Origin: JANWXR01 sp964608265
GTDB taxonomy: Bacteria; Chloroflexota; Anaerolineae; Anaerolineales; UBA6663
Assembly: GCA_964608265.1 (NCBI GenBank)
Contig: CAZSNP010000012.1
Location: forward strand, 24,158-88,157
DNA: 64,000 bases
Direction of reading: 5' to 3'
Position numbers and translations under genes: made by a program. The notes under the pieces were generated by a model. That model saw only the letters and a program-made list of their open reading frames with translations, was not told the origin of the DNA and searched no databases. Shown here piece after piece: positions 8,271-18,011 of the stretch (positions are counted from its first letter, which is position 1; each line of letters opens with the position of its first letter).

Positions 8271-8963
8271 TCAACGGATGAGCCAGTCCGGCGGCCACGG
8301 GCGCGCGTAGTCGTTGACGATGTCGCCCCCAAAGCGCACATCGGGCTGGTCGTCGGGGAATTGCCAGCGGCGCGGGTTGTCGAGGTCGCGCTCGTAGCCG
8401 CGCCCGAATGGGCCGCTGAGCATGAGGGCATCCCAATCGGCCTCGATGAGCGGCACGGGATTGTACGCGGTGCGGTAGTTGTATCCAGCGCGGATTTCGA
8501 GATGCAGGTGCGGGCGCGAGGTGCAGGTGAGGTCGGGGTCGCCGGTGAAGCCGATCGGCTGCCCGCGCGTCACCGCCTGGCCCACATCCACCGGCGCGCG
8601 TTCAAGCAGATGACCATAGAACGAGGCATAGCCATTCGGGTGATCAATCATCAGATTGTGCGGCCCGGCGCCGTGCTCGCCGGCATCTGCCTTCGTGACC
8701 ACGCCATCCCCAATCGCCACCACGGGCGTGCCGCAGCGCGCGGAGAAATCAATGCCGAAGTGCAGGCCTTGCCCGGCGCCGTACCAGATTCGCCGCGTGC
8801 GATACGCGCCGGTCGTGTTGCCGTACATCTGCCCGACGAGCCACGTGTTCGGGCCGGGCGGCGTATCGAACGGCAGGCCGAAGGGTTTGGATTGGGCGAA
8901 TGTGGGCGACGACGGATGACTGAAGACTATGGCGAGAGCGAATAGCCAGCGGGCGAATTTCAT
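8271..8963 (-). CDS. Secreted M23 (LytM-type) peptidase
   Basis: 230 residues with a cleavable signal peptide (MKFARWLFALAIVFS..., cleavage near TFAQ, residue 24). The LytM/M23 fold is shown by LHFGIDFSARCGTPVVA (zinc His and Asp), the central HPNGYASFYGHL strand and the RPHLHLEI zinc motif. Such enzymes cut peptidoglycan cross-bridges or other glycyl peptides outside the cell. The ligand set looks complete. It probably shares a transcript with the downstream lipoprotein 14 bases away. It lacks the YLPLV tail of the other M23 protein at 36.5 kb. Confidence 0.92.
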   Translation of the reverse strand: MKFARWLFALAIVFSHPSSPTFAQSKPFGLPFDTPPGPNTWLVGQMYGNTTGAYRTRRIWYGAGQGLHFGIDFSARCGTPVVAIGDGVVTKADAGEHGAGPHNLMIDHPNGYASFYGHLLERAPVDVGQAVTRGQPIGFTGDPDLTCTSRPHLHLEIRAGYNYRTAYNPVPLIEADWDALMLSGPFGRGYERDLDNPRRWQFPDDQPDVRFGGDIVNDYARPWPPDWLIR

Positions 8964-9041
8964 GGGGACAGTCTAATCGCATAGAGCAGGGGATAGATTG
9001 AGAGAAAAATGAATCTCTGTGGGCGCTGTGCTCACCGTGGC

Positions 9042-10691
9042 TCAAGGCCTCAGCATCGGCATTTTTATGCCGTGCCGCTTCGCCGCGGCGATGGCCTCGG
9101 GGTAGCCGGCGTCGGCGTGGCGGACGACGCCCATGCCGGGGTCGGTGGTGAGCACGCGCTCGAGGCGGCGCGCGGCCTCCGGGGTGCCGTCGGCCACGAT
9201 CACTTGCCCGGCGTGCTGCGAGTAGCCGATGCCGACTCCGCCGCCGTGATGGAAGCTCACCCACGTCGCGCCGCCGACCGCGTTGATGAGCGCATTCAGG
9301 ATGGGCCAGTCGCTGACCGCGTCGGTGCCGTCGCGCATCGCCTCGGTCTCGCGGTTGGGCGAGGCCACCGAGCCGGCGTCCAGATGGTCGCGCCCGATGA
9401 CGATGGGCGCACTCACCTCGCCGCGCGCCACCATCTCGTTGAAGCGCAAGCCCGCCCTCACCCGCTCGCCGTAACCGAGCCAACAGATGCGCGCCGGCAA
9501 GCCCTGAAATTGAATCCGCTCCCTCGCCATCTTCAGCCAGCGTTGCAGGTGCGCGTCCTCGGGGAAGAGCGCGGCCACGGCCTCATCGGTGCGATAGATA
9601 TCCGCTGGGTCGCCGCTGAGCGCGACCCAGCGAAAGGGGCCTTTCCCTTCACAAAACAATGGCCGGATGTACGCGGGCACGAAGCCGGGATAGTTGAAGG
9701 CATCCTTGACGCCGAAGTCGAAGGCGCGCTGGCGCAGGTTGTTGCCGTAGTCGAAGACCTCCGCCCCGCGCTTCTGGAAGTCGAGCATGGCCTGCACGTG
9801 CCGCGCCATCGAGGCCGCGCTGCGCCGCGCGTATTCCTGCGGATCGCTGGCCCGCAGCGCGTTGGCCTGTTCGAGCGTCAGCCCGTGCGGGACGTAGAAG
9901 AGATAATCGTGGGCGGAGGTTTGATCGGTGACCACGTCGGGCGTGACGCCGCGCAGCACGAGTTCGGGGAAGACATCCGCCGCGTTTCCGATCAGCCCGA
10001 TGGACCTGGCCTCGCCTTTGGCCTTTGACTCTTCGACCAGCGTCATCGCTTCTTCGAGCGTATCCACGACGACATCAATGTAACCCGTCTCGAGCCGTCG
10101 CTGCGCGCGCCACGGGTCTACCTCGACGACGAGGGCGACACCTTCGTTCATCGTCACCGAGAGCGGCTGCGCGCCGCCCATGCCGCCCAGCCCGGCGGTC
10201 AGCACGAACTTGCCTCTCAGCGATCCCCAGCCCTTCAGCCGTGCCAGCGAGCCGAGCGTCTCGTACGTGCCCTGCAATATCCCCTGCGTGCCGATGTAAA
10301 TCCACGAGCCGGCCGTCATCTGCCCGTACATCATCAGCCCTTTGGCCTCGAGATCATCGAAGTGCTGCTGCGTCGCCCAGTGCGGCACGAGGTTGGAGTT
10401 GGCGATGAGGACGCGCGGCGCGTCGGGGTGCGATTTGAACACGACCACCGGCTTGCCCGATTGCACGAGTAGCGTCTCGTCGTTTTCGAGGGTGATCAGG
10501 GATTGGAGGATTGCAGCGAAGCTCCCCCAGTCCCGCGCCGCGCGCCCGCGCCCGCCGTACACGACCAGATCATCGGGGCGTTCGGCCACGTCGGGGTCGA
10601 GGTTGTTTTGGATCATGCGGAAGGCGGCTTCCTGCAGCCAGCCTTTGCAAGTCAGTGTCGTGCCGCGTGGCGCGCGGATGGTGCGACGCAT
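9042..10691 (-). CDS. hutU: Urocanate hydratase
   Basis: Second enzyme of histidine degradation; converts urocanate to 4-imidazolone-5-propionate using tightly bound NAD+. 549 residues, full length. Visible are the NAD-binding glycine motif TAGLGGMGGAQP, the TPDVVTDQTSAHDYL stretch, and the active-site cysteine in ARICWLGYGER, followed by GRDHLDAGSVASPNRETE. The ATG at 10691 has AGGAG five bases upstream on the minus strand. It is the last gene of hutH-hutI-hutU; no formiminoglutamate-processing gene follows. Confidence 0.98.
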   Translation of the reverse strand: MRRTIRAPRGTTLTCKGWLQEAAFRMIQNNLDPDVAERPDDLVVYGGRGRAARDWGSFAAILQSLITLENDETLLVQSGKPVVVFKSHPDAPRVLIANSNLVPHWATQQHFDDLEAKGLMMYGQMTAGSWIYIGTQGILQGTYETLGSLARLKGWGSLRGKFVLTAGLGGMGGAQPLSVTMNEGVALVVEVDPWRAQRRLETGYIDVVVDTLEEAMTLVEESKAKGEARSIGLIGNAADVFPELVLRGVTPDVVTDQTSAHDYLFYVPHGLTLEQANALRASDPQEYARRSAASMARHVQAMLDFQKRGAEVFDYGNNLRQRAFDFGVKDAFNYPGFVPAYIRPLFCEGKGPFRWVALSGDPADIYRTDEAVAALFPEDAHLQRWLKMARERIQFQGLPARICWLGYGERVRAGLRFNEMVARGEVSAPIVIGRDHLDAGSVASPNRETEAMRDGTDAVSDWPILNALINAVGGATWVSFHHGGGVGIGYSQHAGQVIVADGTPEAARRLERVLTTDPGMGVVRHADAGYPEAIAAAKRHGIKMPMLRP

Positions 10692-10795
10692 GGAGGCTCC
10701 TCTGAGGTTGAAAAGTCAACGGCCAACAGTGAACGGTCAACTGTTCAGCGTTCACTGCTGACTGTTCACTGTTGACCGGCCACTGCTCACTGCCT
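10692..10795. repeat. Intergenic 'cagtgaacagt' repeat cluster
   Basis: Several direct and inverted copies of a short word resembling ttcactgttgac / gtcaacagtgaac lie between hutU and hutI and run into the last codons of hutI. Similar words occur at 44104-44150 and 44738-44802 between C1-cluster genes. They look like a dispersed intergenic family able to form hairpins. Confidence 0.65.
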
Positions 10796-11993
10796 TTCCC
10801 CGCTTGTAAACGACGCTGACCGGATTGTACCCAATCCGATAGATCACCTCCTCGAAACTCGGCACGTCCCACAGTTGGAGGTCGGCGAGTTGGCCGGGGG
10901 CGAGCGTGCCGCGATCGGTGAGGGCGCAGGCCCGCGCGCCGCCGGCGGTCGCGGCGAGCAGCGCCTCCTCCGGCGAGAGGCGGTGCTGGCGGCAGGCGAA
11001 CTGCATCACGAGGAACATTGATTCAACCCAACCACCGGGGCAGATGTCGGTGGCGAGGGCGAGGGTCATGCCCTCATCCAGCATCGCGCGCGCGTCGAAG
11101 GGGCGCGGATGTTTCACGGCGAAGTCAATGATGGGCATGAGCACGCCCACCACGCCGGCCTGCGCGAGGCGCCGCATCGTCGGGCGTTCGGTGAAGTTGA
11201 GGTGATCGGCTGAGACCACCCCCAACTCCGCGCACAACTCCGAGCCGCCCAGCGCCGAGTATTGATCCACATGCGCCTTGAGCTTCAGCCCGTGCGCGCG
11301 GCCCGCCTCGAGGATGCGCCGCGATTGCTCGACGGTGTAGTAGCCCTCATCGCAGAACACATCGCAGAACTCGGCCAGCCGCCCCTCGGCCACACGCGGC
11401 AGCATCTCGTGGATGATGAGTTCGACGTATCGTTCACGCTCGACCTCGGGCGGAAAGTCGTGCGCGCCGAGGAACGTGCTGACGAGGTCGAGCGGCACGA
11501 CCTCGGCCAGCCGCCGATTCACGGCGAGCATTTTCAGTTCATCGGCCACCGTCAGCCCGTAGCCGCTCTTGCTCTCCACGGTGGTGATGCCGTGCGCGAG
11601 CATCCGCCGCAAGCGTGCCGCCGCGCCCTCGGTCAACTCATCCACCGACGCCGCGCGCGTCATGCTCACGGTCGCGAGGATGCCGGTCGGGAGGCCCAGC
11701 GCCTTCACCTCGGCAGCCGTGCGCGTCATCCTGGCCGCGTATTCACGCACGCGCGACCCGCCGAAGACGACGTGCGTGTGGCTATCCACGAATCCCGGTG
11801 CGGCGAGGTGGCCGGCGCAATCCACAAGCTGCGGGCTGTGCGCCGCGAACTGCGCCCGCACCACTGTCTCGGGTCCGACGGCGACGATGCGTTCCCCCTC
11901 GATAGCGATGGCGGCGTTCGCGATACGGCCCACGGGATTGTTCGCAGCCGGCACGCAGGTTAGGGCTTCGGTGAGGTGGGTGAGGAGGAGCAT
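10752..11993 (-). CDS. hutI: Imidazolonepropionase
   Basis: Third enzyme of histidine degradation; hydrolyses imidazolone-5-propionate to N-formimino-glutamate. Amidohydrolase-superfamily metalloenzyme, 413 residues. Metal-binding motifs are GFVDSHTHVVFGGSR near residue 70 and LKAHVDQYS in the middle; SADHLNFT and ATDICPGG follow. Upstream in-frame codons (LPLPEGEGWGEGE) come from a palindromic repeat, so the ATG at 11993 is preferred. The C-terminus (GRSTVNSQQ) is encoded by the intergenic cagtgaac repeat, so the repeat has set the stop codon. Confidence 0.97.
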   Translation of the reverse strand: MLLLTHLTEALTCVPAANNPVGRIANAAIAIEGERIVAVGPETVVRAQFAAHSPQLVDCAGHLAAPGFVDSHTHVVFGGSRVREYAARMTRTAAEVKALGLPTGILATVSMTRAASVDELTEGAAARLRRMLAHGITTVESKSGYGLTVADELKMLAVNRRLAEVVPLDLVSTFLGAHDFPPEVERERYVELIIHEMLPRVAEGRLAEFCDVFCDEGYYTVEQSRRILEAGRAHGLKLKAHVDQYSALGGSELCAELGVVSADHLNFTERPTMRRLAQAGVVGVLMPIIDFAVKHPRPFDARAMLDEGMTLALATDICPGGWVESMFLVMQFACRQHRLSPEEALLAATAGGARACALTDRGTLAPGQLADLQLWDVPSFEEVIYRIGYNPVSVVYKRGKAVSSGRSTVNSQQ

Positions 11994-12009
11994 TGGGTGA
12001 TTTGGTAAT

Positions 12010-12118
12010 TGTGGCTCGCCCTCACCCCAGCCCTCTCCCTCCGGGAGAGGGAGCACGCCGGTGCATTACTGAGATTACTCCCCTCTCCCAGCGGGAGAGG
12101 GGTTGGGGGCCAGGGCGG
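12010..12118. repeat. Two GGGAGAGGG palindromic elements between hutI and hutH
   Basis: Two tandem elements: gccctctccctccgggagagggagc and cccctctcccagcgggagagggg, each a nearly perfect hairpin with flanking ccctcaccccag / ttgggggccaggg. This is the cleanest intergenic pair of the family in the window. Confidence 0.9.
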
Positions 12119-12128
12119 ACCCGGCTCG

Positions 12129-13685
12129 CTACAAGGTCTTCGCCACGGCGTTCAGCACTTCTCCCTGGCGCACCACCGCCGCCAGCCGCTCGATGTCGTG
12201 CGTCAGCTCGCGGTCGTGCTCGACGAAGCGGACGTGCCTGCGAATCACCTCGTACGCGGCGCGCGTGCCCGCGCCGAGACGGGCCGGGCCGTCGCGGCGC
12301 AGATCAATCGCCTGCGCGGCGGTGAGCAATTCGATGGCGATGACATGCCGGACGTTCGCAATCACTTCGAGCGCGTGGCGCGCGGCGTTCGCCCCCATGC
12401 TCACATGATCTTCCTGATTGGCGCTCGACGGGATCGAGTCGACGCTGTCGGGATGGCTCAACGTTTTGTTGTCGGAGACGAGCGCGGCGGCGGTGTACTG
12501 CGGCATCATCAGCCCGCTTTCCAGCCCGGCGTGCTGCACCAGCATCGGCGGCAGGCCGTTGCTCAACTCCGGCGTCACCAGTCGAAAGATGCGCCGCTCG
12601 GCGAGGTTCGCCACCCCGGCCAGCGCGATGCCGAGGAAATCCAGCCACAGGCTCGGGCCCTGGCCGTGAAAGTTGCCGCCTGATATTTTGTAAGGTTCCT
12701 CTGCGTGGGTGAAGATGAGGGGATTGTCCGAGGACGAGTTGAGCGCGGCGGTGAAGCGCTCGCGCAGAAAAGCTACCGCGTCGCGCGCCGGGCCGATGAC
12801 CTGCGGGGTGCAGCGCAGCGAGTACGCATCCTGCACGCGCGCCGGATCCGAATCCACGAGGCGGCTACCGTGCAGCAACGCGCGCAGGCGGGCCGCACTC
12901 GCGATCTGCCCCGGCTGCCCGTTCGCCTCGTGCAGCGCCGGATGGAAGGCCTCGCTCAATCCGCACAACGCTTCGATCGAAAGCGCCGCCGCCACCTCGG
13001 CGTGTTCGAGGAGCGAACCCGCATCGTGCCCGCCGAGCGCGCCGGCGGCGACCATGAAGGTCGTGCCGTTGGTCAGCGACAACCCCTCCTTCGCCTCGGG
13101 AACGACTCGCTGTAACCCCGCGCGCCGCATCGCTTCCGCGCCGCTCATCAGCTCGCCCGCGAAGTACGCCTGCCCGCTGTATCCGCCCTCCGCCGCTGCA
13201 TCCCGCGTCAGCACCACGGCGATGTGGGCGAGCGGGGCCAGGTCACCGCTCGCGCCGAGCGAGCCTTTGCCCGGCACCCACGGCGTCACGCCGCGATTGA
13301 GCATCTCGATAAATAAACTCGCCACCTCAGGCCGCAGCCCGCTGTGTCCGCGCGCAAAGACGTTGGCGCGGATCAGCATCATCGCCCGCACGATCTCGCT
13401 GGGCAGCGGCTCGCCCACGCCGACGAGGCATTGCAGGATGAGGTTGCGCGACAGTTGGCGCGTCTGCTCCGGCGCGATGCGGGTGCGGGCCAGCGAGCCA
13501 AAGCCGGTGTTGACGCCGTAAATCGTTTTGCCGCCGTGCTCGACGGCCCGCGCGATCCACTCACGGCTGGCCTGCATGCGAGCGATCGCCTCCGGCGCGT
13601 AGGGCGCTACCGGCCTGCCCTGCCGCGCAACGGTGACGACATCTTCGATGGTGAGGGCCGAGCCGGTGAGTGAAAGTGGGAGCAT
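12129..13685 (-). CDS. hutH: Histidine ammonia-lyase
   Basis: First enzyme of histidine degradation; deaminates L-histidine to urocanate with the self-formed MIO cofactor. 518 residues. The MIO triad is A145-S146-G147 within GKGSLGASGDLAPLAH. YGVNTGFGSL near residue 56 carries the catalytic Tyr, and SSDNPLIF and NQEDHVSMG are further active-site signatures. The frame is open for another 109 codons upstream, but the ATG at 13685 gives the canonical start; the upstream part overlaps the divergent SNF2 gene. hutI lies 135 bases downstream beyond a palindromic repeat pair. Confidence 0.97.
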   Translation of the reverse strand: MLPLSLTGSALTIEDVVTVARQGRPVAPYAPEAIARMQASREWIARAVEHGGKTIYGVNTGFGSLARTRIAPEQTRQLSRNLILQCLVGVGEPLPSEIVRAMMLIRANVFARGHSGLRPEVASLFIEMLNRGVTPWVPGKGSLGASGDLAPLAHIAVVLTRDAAAEGGYSGQAYFAGELMSGAEAMRRAGLQRVVPEAKEGLSLTNGTTFMVAAGALGGHDAGSLLEHAEVAAALSIEALCGLSEAFHPALHEANGQPGQIASAARLRALLHGSRLVDSDPARVQDAYSLRCTPQVIGPARDAVAFLRERFTAALNSSSDNPLIFTHAEEPYKISGGNFHGQGPSLWLDFLGIALAGVANLAERRIFRLVTPELSNGLPPMLVQHAGLESGLMMPQYTAAALVSDNKTLSHPDSVDSIPSSANQEDHVSMGANAARHALEVIANVRHVIAIELLTAAQAIDLRRDGPARLGAGTRAAYEVIRRHVRFVEHDRELTHDIERLAAVVRQGEVLNAVAKTL

Positions 13686-13747
13686 GGAGGTGGAGAGGCG
13701 CGCTCGCGCGAATTGTACTTCACCCCGCTGGGGGGCAGGGTGCGTGT

Positions 13748-13753
13748 TACAAT
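13748..13753 (+). promoter_or_regulatory. Candidate -10 box (TACAAT) for the SNF2 gene
   Basis: TACAAT lies 12 bases before the ATG at 13766, giving an almost leaderless transcript if start is about seven bases downstream. No clear -35 is seen at 17 bases. It is in the short divergent spacer between hutH and the SNF2 gene. Confidence 0.4.
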
Positions 13754-13765
13754 GCTCTGCCCGAA

Positions 13766-16700
13766 ATGAAGCCGATTCTCCACGCCCTGTGGCTTCCCGC
13801 CGACACTCACAACCCGCACAACGCGCTGGCCGTGTGGGCCGAGAGCGAGGGCATGCGTCGCAGCAAGGCCGCCTTCGACCATCCGCAGGCGATGAGCGTC
13901 GCCGCGATTGTGCACAACCTGTGGCAGGTGTCGCGTGATGTGCCGCTGGGACGGCTGATCGAAACCGCGCGCCAGCTCGCCCTGCTGTTGCCTTCCGACG
14001 ACCGCCGGCCATTGCGGAGCGTTGCCGATCACAACACGCCTGCCCTCACCGGGCGACGCTCACGTCGCAGGATCAAAGCACCCACACTCCGCCCGTGGCG
14101 GGTCGAAGCGTTGCTGCTCCCGCCGCCGATGGCGCTGACATTCCTGCTGTCGCTGTCGGAGACCAGCCAGTGGATGCAGTTAGGCCCGAGCGTATCCTTC
14201 TGGAAGCGGGCGGCGCAGTTGGCGGCGATGGTGCTGATGCGGGGCCAATATCTGCCGGCAGCGGATGACGCCGGCAGCGGACGGTGGCGGGTGATGCTGG
14301 CCGAAGCGGGTTTGGCCGAGGCCGTCGTCGCCCTCGCGCAGGCTATGCCGCCGTCGGCGCGCGCCCTCGCCCGACCTCTGCCCGATCCGCTGGCGCTTGT
14401 CCACGATTACCTCGGCGCGACCGTCCACGAGTATGTGGGGCAGAACTATACGCCCGGCCAAAGCCCATTCTACGATCCGAGGAAATGGCAGCCCAAACCG
14501 ACGCCGCCCACGCCGCAGGATTTCTGGTGGTTGGACTTATGGCCCCGGTCGCGGCACAACCTCAGCACCCTGCGGCGCGATCCATCGCAGGCCGTGCTGG
14601 GCGAGGCGGTGCGCGCGTGGTCGTTAGGCGCTTACGCCTATGTGTCGAGCGACTATCGCGTGGCCTTTCGATTGGAGCCGCCTCAATCATCCGAGGCCGC
14701 CGAGGGCGCCGAGTGGCGGCTGACGTTTCATCTGCAATCGCGGAGCGCGCCGGTCGAGGCCGCCTCTGAAAACCCTCCGGAGCAACCGGCCTCACCGGCG
14801 TCACCGCTCGAACCGGCCGGGGCGATAGAGGCCACGGCGGGCGAGGCGCAAACCACCGCGCCCGCGCCAGCCGAAGCGTCGCCGACTCTGTGGGCAGCGG
14901 CGGAAGTGTGGGCCCAGCCGCCTCGACCCGAAATGCCGGCCCTGCTGCGCGCCGGTCTGGCGCAGGCCGCCAGCCTCTATCCCCCGCTGGCGCGTCGGGG
15001 CGAGGCCGAAGAGCCGGAACACCTGTCGCTGGATGTGGCCGAGGCGGTGGAGTTTCTGGAAAAGTACGCCGAGCTGTTGAATGCGCGTGGCTTCGGCGTG
15101 CTGGTGCCGACGTGGTGGAAGGAACGCCAGCGCCGATTGAAGTTGCAACTGTCGCTCGGCCAGCGCGAAGGGTCGGGGCTGCTGGGCATGAACGCGCTGG
15201 TGGATTTCGATTGGAAGATCGCCGTCGGCGACAAGGCGCTCACGCTCGACGAATTGAACGAGCTGGCCCGGAGCAAGACGGCGCTGGTGCAGGTGCGCGG
15301 CGAGTGGATGCAATTCGATACCGGGGAGGTGCAGGCCGCACTCAAGCTCGTCCAGCGCCATCAGAAGAATCACGGCAAGCTGGCCCTCGGGGAGGCGTTG
15401 TCGCTCGCGCTGGCCAACCCCAACGATTACGACGGCCTCGATGTCGAGTCGGTGCAGGTCGACGGCTGGCTCGATGGTCTCATCGCTCAACTCAGCGGCC
15501 ACACGGCGCTGGAGAAGCTGGCGCAACCGGCGGGCTTCGTCGGGCAGTTGCGGCCATATCAGGTTAACGGTTTGTCGTGGCTCCACTTTCTGCGCCAATA
15601 CGGATTTGGCGCCTGCCTCGCCGACGACATGGGCCTGGGGAAGACGATCCAGCTCCTGGCCCTGCTCATCAAGGACCTCGATGAGGCCAGGCTGACGCGA
15701 CCCGTGTTGCTCGTCTGCCCGACGACGGTCGTCAATAACTGGGTGCGCGAGGCCGGCAACTTTGCGCCGCAACTCAAGTGCTATGCCCATCACGGCCCGG
15801 CCCGGCTGAAGGGCGAGGCCTTTATCAACGGCATCGCCGACTATCACCTCATCCTCACCAGCTACGCGCTGCTGCCGCGCGACCGTGACTTCATTGAAAA
15901 AGTGCCGTGGGGCGGGGTGGTGCTCGACGAGGCCCACAACATCAAGAACCCGGTGACCAAGCAGGCGCAGATCGCGCGCAAACTCAATGCCGATTATCGA
16001 GTCGCCCTCACCGGCACGCCGCTCGAAAATCGGTTGCAGGATCTGTGGAGCATCATGCACTTCCTCAATCCCGGTTACCTCGGCTCGGCGGAATCGTTTC
16101 AACGCACCTTCGCCGGCGCCATCGAACGCTGGCAGGACGAGGCGACCGCCGCCCGGCTGCGCGCACTCACCGGCCCCTTCATCCTGCGCCGCCTCAAGAC
16201 CGACAAGACCATCATTCAGGATTTGCCCGAGAAGAACGAGATGAGGGAGTTCTGCGGGCTGACGAAGGAGCAGGCCGCGCTGTATCGCTCCGTGACGCAG
16301 GAGGCGCTGCGGCAGATCGCCGCCGCCGATGGCATCCGCCGGCGCGGCATCATCCTGGCCACGCTCACCAAACTCAAGCAGGTCTGCAATCACCCGCGCC
16401 ATCTGCTCGGCGACAAGAGCGCGCTGCGGCATCGCTCGGGTAAGCTCAACCGGCTGACCGAAATGCTCGAGCAGGCGCTGGCCGAAGATGACCGCGTCCT
16501 CATCTTCACCCAATACGCCGAGATGGGCGAACTGCTGCGCGAGCACTTGAACGAGGCCTTCGGCGAGACGTTGTATCTTTTCGGCGGCACACCGGCGCAC
16601 AAGCGCGCCGAGATGATCGAGCAGTTTCAGAACGGCGGGCCGAGGCTGTTTGTGCTCTCGCTCAAAGCGGGCGGGGCGGGCATCAACCTCACCCGCGCCA

Positions 16701-16969
16701 ACCGGGTCTTTCACTACGACCGCTGGTGGAACCCGGCGGTGGAAAATCAGGCCACCGACCGCGCCTTCCGCATCGGGCAGACGCAGGCAGTGCAGGTGCA
16801 CAAACTGATTTGCCGGGGCACGCTCGAAGAACGCATCGACGAACTCATCACCCGCAAGCTGGCGCTGGCCGACCAGATCGTGGACAGCGGCGAGAACTGG
16901 CTGACGGAGTTGAGCACCGATGAGTTGCGCGATTTGCTGCTGCTGAGGAAGGAAGCGGTCGACGATTGA
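13766..16969 (+). CDS. SNF2/SWI2-family DNA-dependent ATPase
   Basis: Large SF2 translocase of 1067 residues of the bacterial SNF2 group, which remodels protein-DNA or nucleic-acid complexes. The N-terminal half carries a bacterial SNF2-associated region and a variable Ala/Pro/Glu linker (about residues 345-380). The ATPase core has Walker A DMGLGKT at residues 621-627, DEAH at 721-724, the TGTPLENRLQDLWS motif III region, and in the C-terminal lobe FHYDRWWNPAVENQATDRAFRIGQ (motifs V-VI). ATG at 13766 is chosen because upstream codons overlap the hutH start. It heads a likely operon with an unknown protein and a SWIM zinc-finger protein. Confidence 0.95.
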   Translation: MKPILHALWLPADTHNPHNALAVWAESEGMRRSKAAFDHPQAMSVAAIVHNLWQVSRDVPLGRLIETARQLALLLPSDDRRPLRSVADHNTPALTGRRSRRRIKAPTLRPWRVEALLLPPPMALTFLLSLSETSQWMQLGPSVSFWKRAAQLAAMVLMRGQYLPAADDAGSGRWRVMLAEAGLAEAVVALAQAMPPSARALARPLPDPLALVHDYLGATVHEYVGQNYTPGQSPFYDPRKWQPKPTPPTPQDFWWLDLWPRSRHNLSTLRRDPSQAVLGEAVRAWSLGAYAYVSSDYRVAFRLEPPQSSEAAEGAEWRLTFHLQSRSAPVEAASENPPEQPASPASPLEPAGAIEATAGEAQTTAPAPAEASPTLWAAAEVWAQPPRPEMPALLRAGLAQAASLYPPLARRGEAEEPEHLSLDVAEAVEFLEKYAELLNARGFGVLVPTWWKERQRRLKLQLSLGQREGSGLLGMNALVDFDWKIAVGDKALTLDELNELARSKTALVQVRGEWMQFDTGEVQAALKLVQRHQKNHGKLALGEALSLALANPNDYDGLDVESVQVDGWLDGLIAQLSGHTALEKLAQPAGFVGQLRPYQVNGLSWLHFLRQYGFGACLADDMGLGKTIQLLALLIKDLDEARLTRPVLLVCPTTVVNNWVREAGNFAPQLKCYAHHGPARLKGEAFINGIADYHLILTSYALLPRDRDFIEKVPWGGVVLDEAHNIKNPVTKQAQIARKLNADYRVALTGTPLENRLQDLWSIMHFLNPGYLGSAESFQRTFAGAIERWQDEATAARLRALTGPFILRRLKTDKTIIQDLPEKNEMREFCGLTKEQAALYRSVTQEALRQIAAADGIRRRGIILATLTKLKQVCNHPRHLLGDKSALRHRSGKLNRLTEMLEQALAEDDRVLIFTQYAEMGELLREHLNEAFGETLYLFGGTPAHKRAEMIEQFQNGGPRLFVLSLKAGGAGINLTRANRVFHYDRWWNPAVENQATDRAFRIGQTQAVQVHKLICRGTLEERIDELITRKLALADQIVDSGENWLTELSTDELRDLLLLRKEAVDD

Positions 16970-17042
16970 AGTGCCGGGTGTCGGGGTTCGAGTGTCTATC
17001 CGCACGCAGGACACTCGCCGCCCGGCACGCGACACCGCGCTG

Positions 17043-17969
17043 ATGAGCACCCTCGATACACTTGAGACTCTGCTGGCCCAATATGAGCTGTACGAGCCGG
17101 AGTTGGGCGGCCAATTGCGCACCTCGCCGCACGTGCTGGCGTTGGGGTTGGGCCGCGTGGTTTTGTCGGCGTATGAATCCACCCCGCTGACCTTTCTCCA
17201 CGGCCCGGCCAGCACGCAGACGTATCGGCATATCGTCCAGCGGTTCGGCATGCCCGAGCCGCTGCGCGCTGCCCTGCAACGGCAGGAACAACCTGATCGG
17301 TACAACTACTATTGGGATTACGACTACAGCGAGCGAGTGGAGAGCCTGCAACTCGAAGCCGGCATTTTGAAGATGCGCTACGGCAATCGCAAGGGCCGTT
17401 ACCTTTTGGACGCGCACTTCCCCCCGCTGGCCGGGTCGCAGCGCGACGAGGCGTTGCGCTGGTTGAGCCAGCCGGCTACGTTGCGCACCCTCGCCCAGGG
17501 CGCCGCCTGGCCGCCGGCCCAACTCGATGAGCTTGGCCTGCTGCCCGATTGGGCGGTGTGCACGCTTCAATTCAGTTCCAGAACCAGGGAGGGCATGGAA
17601 CTCGGCGCGCGCTTTTTGTGTCGTGCGTTGACGGTGTACCCGGCCTATCTGCCGGTGCTGCGCGGGTTGGGCGGCGTCGAGGCCATTCGCCGCTGCATCG
17701 AGGACGAGTTGCTGCGGCGCCAGGCCGAAGTGGAGGCCGCGGCGGCCAACCTGCCCGTGGCCCCGGCTGATTTCTGGGCGGCGGCGCCACTCCCGGACTT
17801 GCCGCTGCCACATGAGGTCACACCCGGCGAGGGCCTCGGCATCCATTTGCCGCAATCGGTTTTTTGGGAGCGGCTCGAAGACAACCGGCTCTTCACCGAG
17901 GCGTTGACGCGCACCTACAAAAACATCCCCCGCAAATTGATCAAGCTCACCCTGCCACGACGGTGGTAG
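17043..17969 (+). CDS. Unknown protein between SNF2 and SWIM genes
   Basis: 308 residues from the ATG at 17043; the frame is open 24 codons further up but that part looks non-coding. I do not recognise a family. No signal peptide or membrane segment is seen; there is a Tyr-rich patch (RYNYYWDYDYSERV) near residue 90, an Ala/Glu helix around 225-245 and a basic C-terminus (RKLIKLTLPRRW). Its position, 73 bases after the SNF2 stop and 42 before the SWIM gene, suggests it works with them, perhaps as an adaptor. That is inference from context only. Confidence 0.75.
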   Translation: MSTLDTLETLLAQYELYEPELGGQLRTSPHVLALGLGRVVLSAYESTPLTFLHGPASTQTYRHIVQRFGMPEPLRAALQRQEQPDRYNYYWDYDYSERVESLQLEAGILKMRYGNRKGRYLLDAHFPPLAGSQRDEALRWLSQPATLRTLAQGAAWPPAQLDELGLLPDWAVCTLQFSSRTREGMELGARFLCRALTVYPAYLPVLRGLGGVEAIRRCIEDELLRRQAEVEAAAANLPVAPADFWAAAPLPDLPLPHEVTPGEGLGIHLPQSVFWERLEDNRLFTEALTRTYKNIPRKLIKLTLPRRW

Positions 17970-18011
17970 GCCCCGGGCGTCGCCGAGCACGACACCACCG
18001 GAGCGACGAGC

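Noticed and set aside
11994..12056. Extended HutI N-terminus (LPLPEGEGWGEGE)
   Set aside because: It is the translation of a palindromic repeat; the conserved start MLLLTHLTEALTCVP follows at 11993.
14801..17305. An 834-codon minus-strand frame antisense to the SNF2 gene
   Set aside because: It mirrors a strongly supported SNF2 ATPase with all helicase motifs; long antisense frames are expected in very GC-rich DNA.
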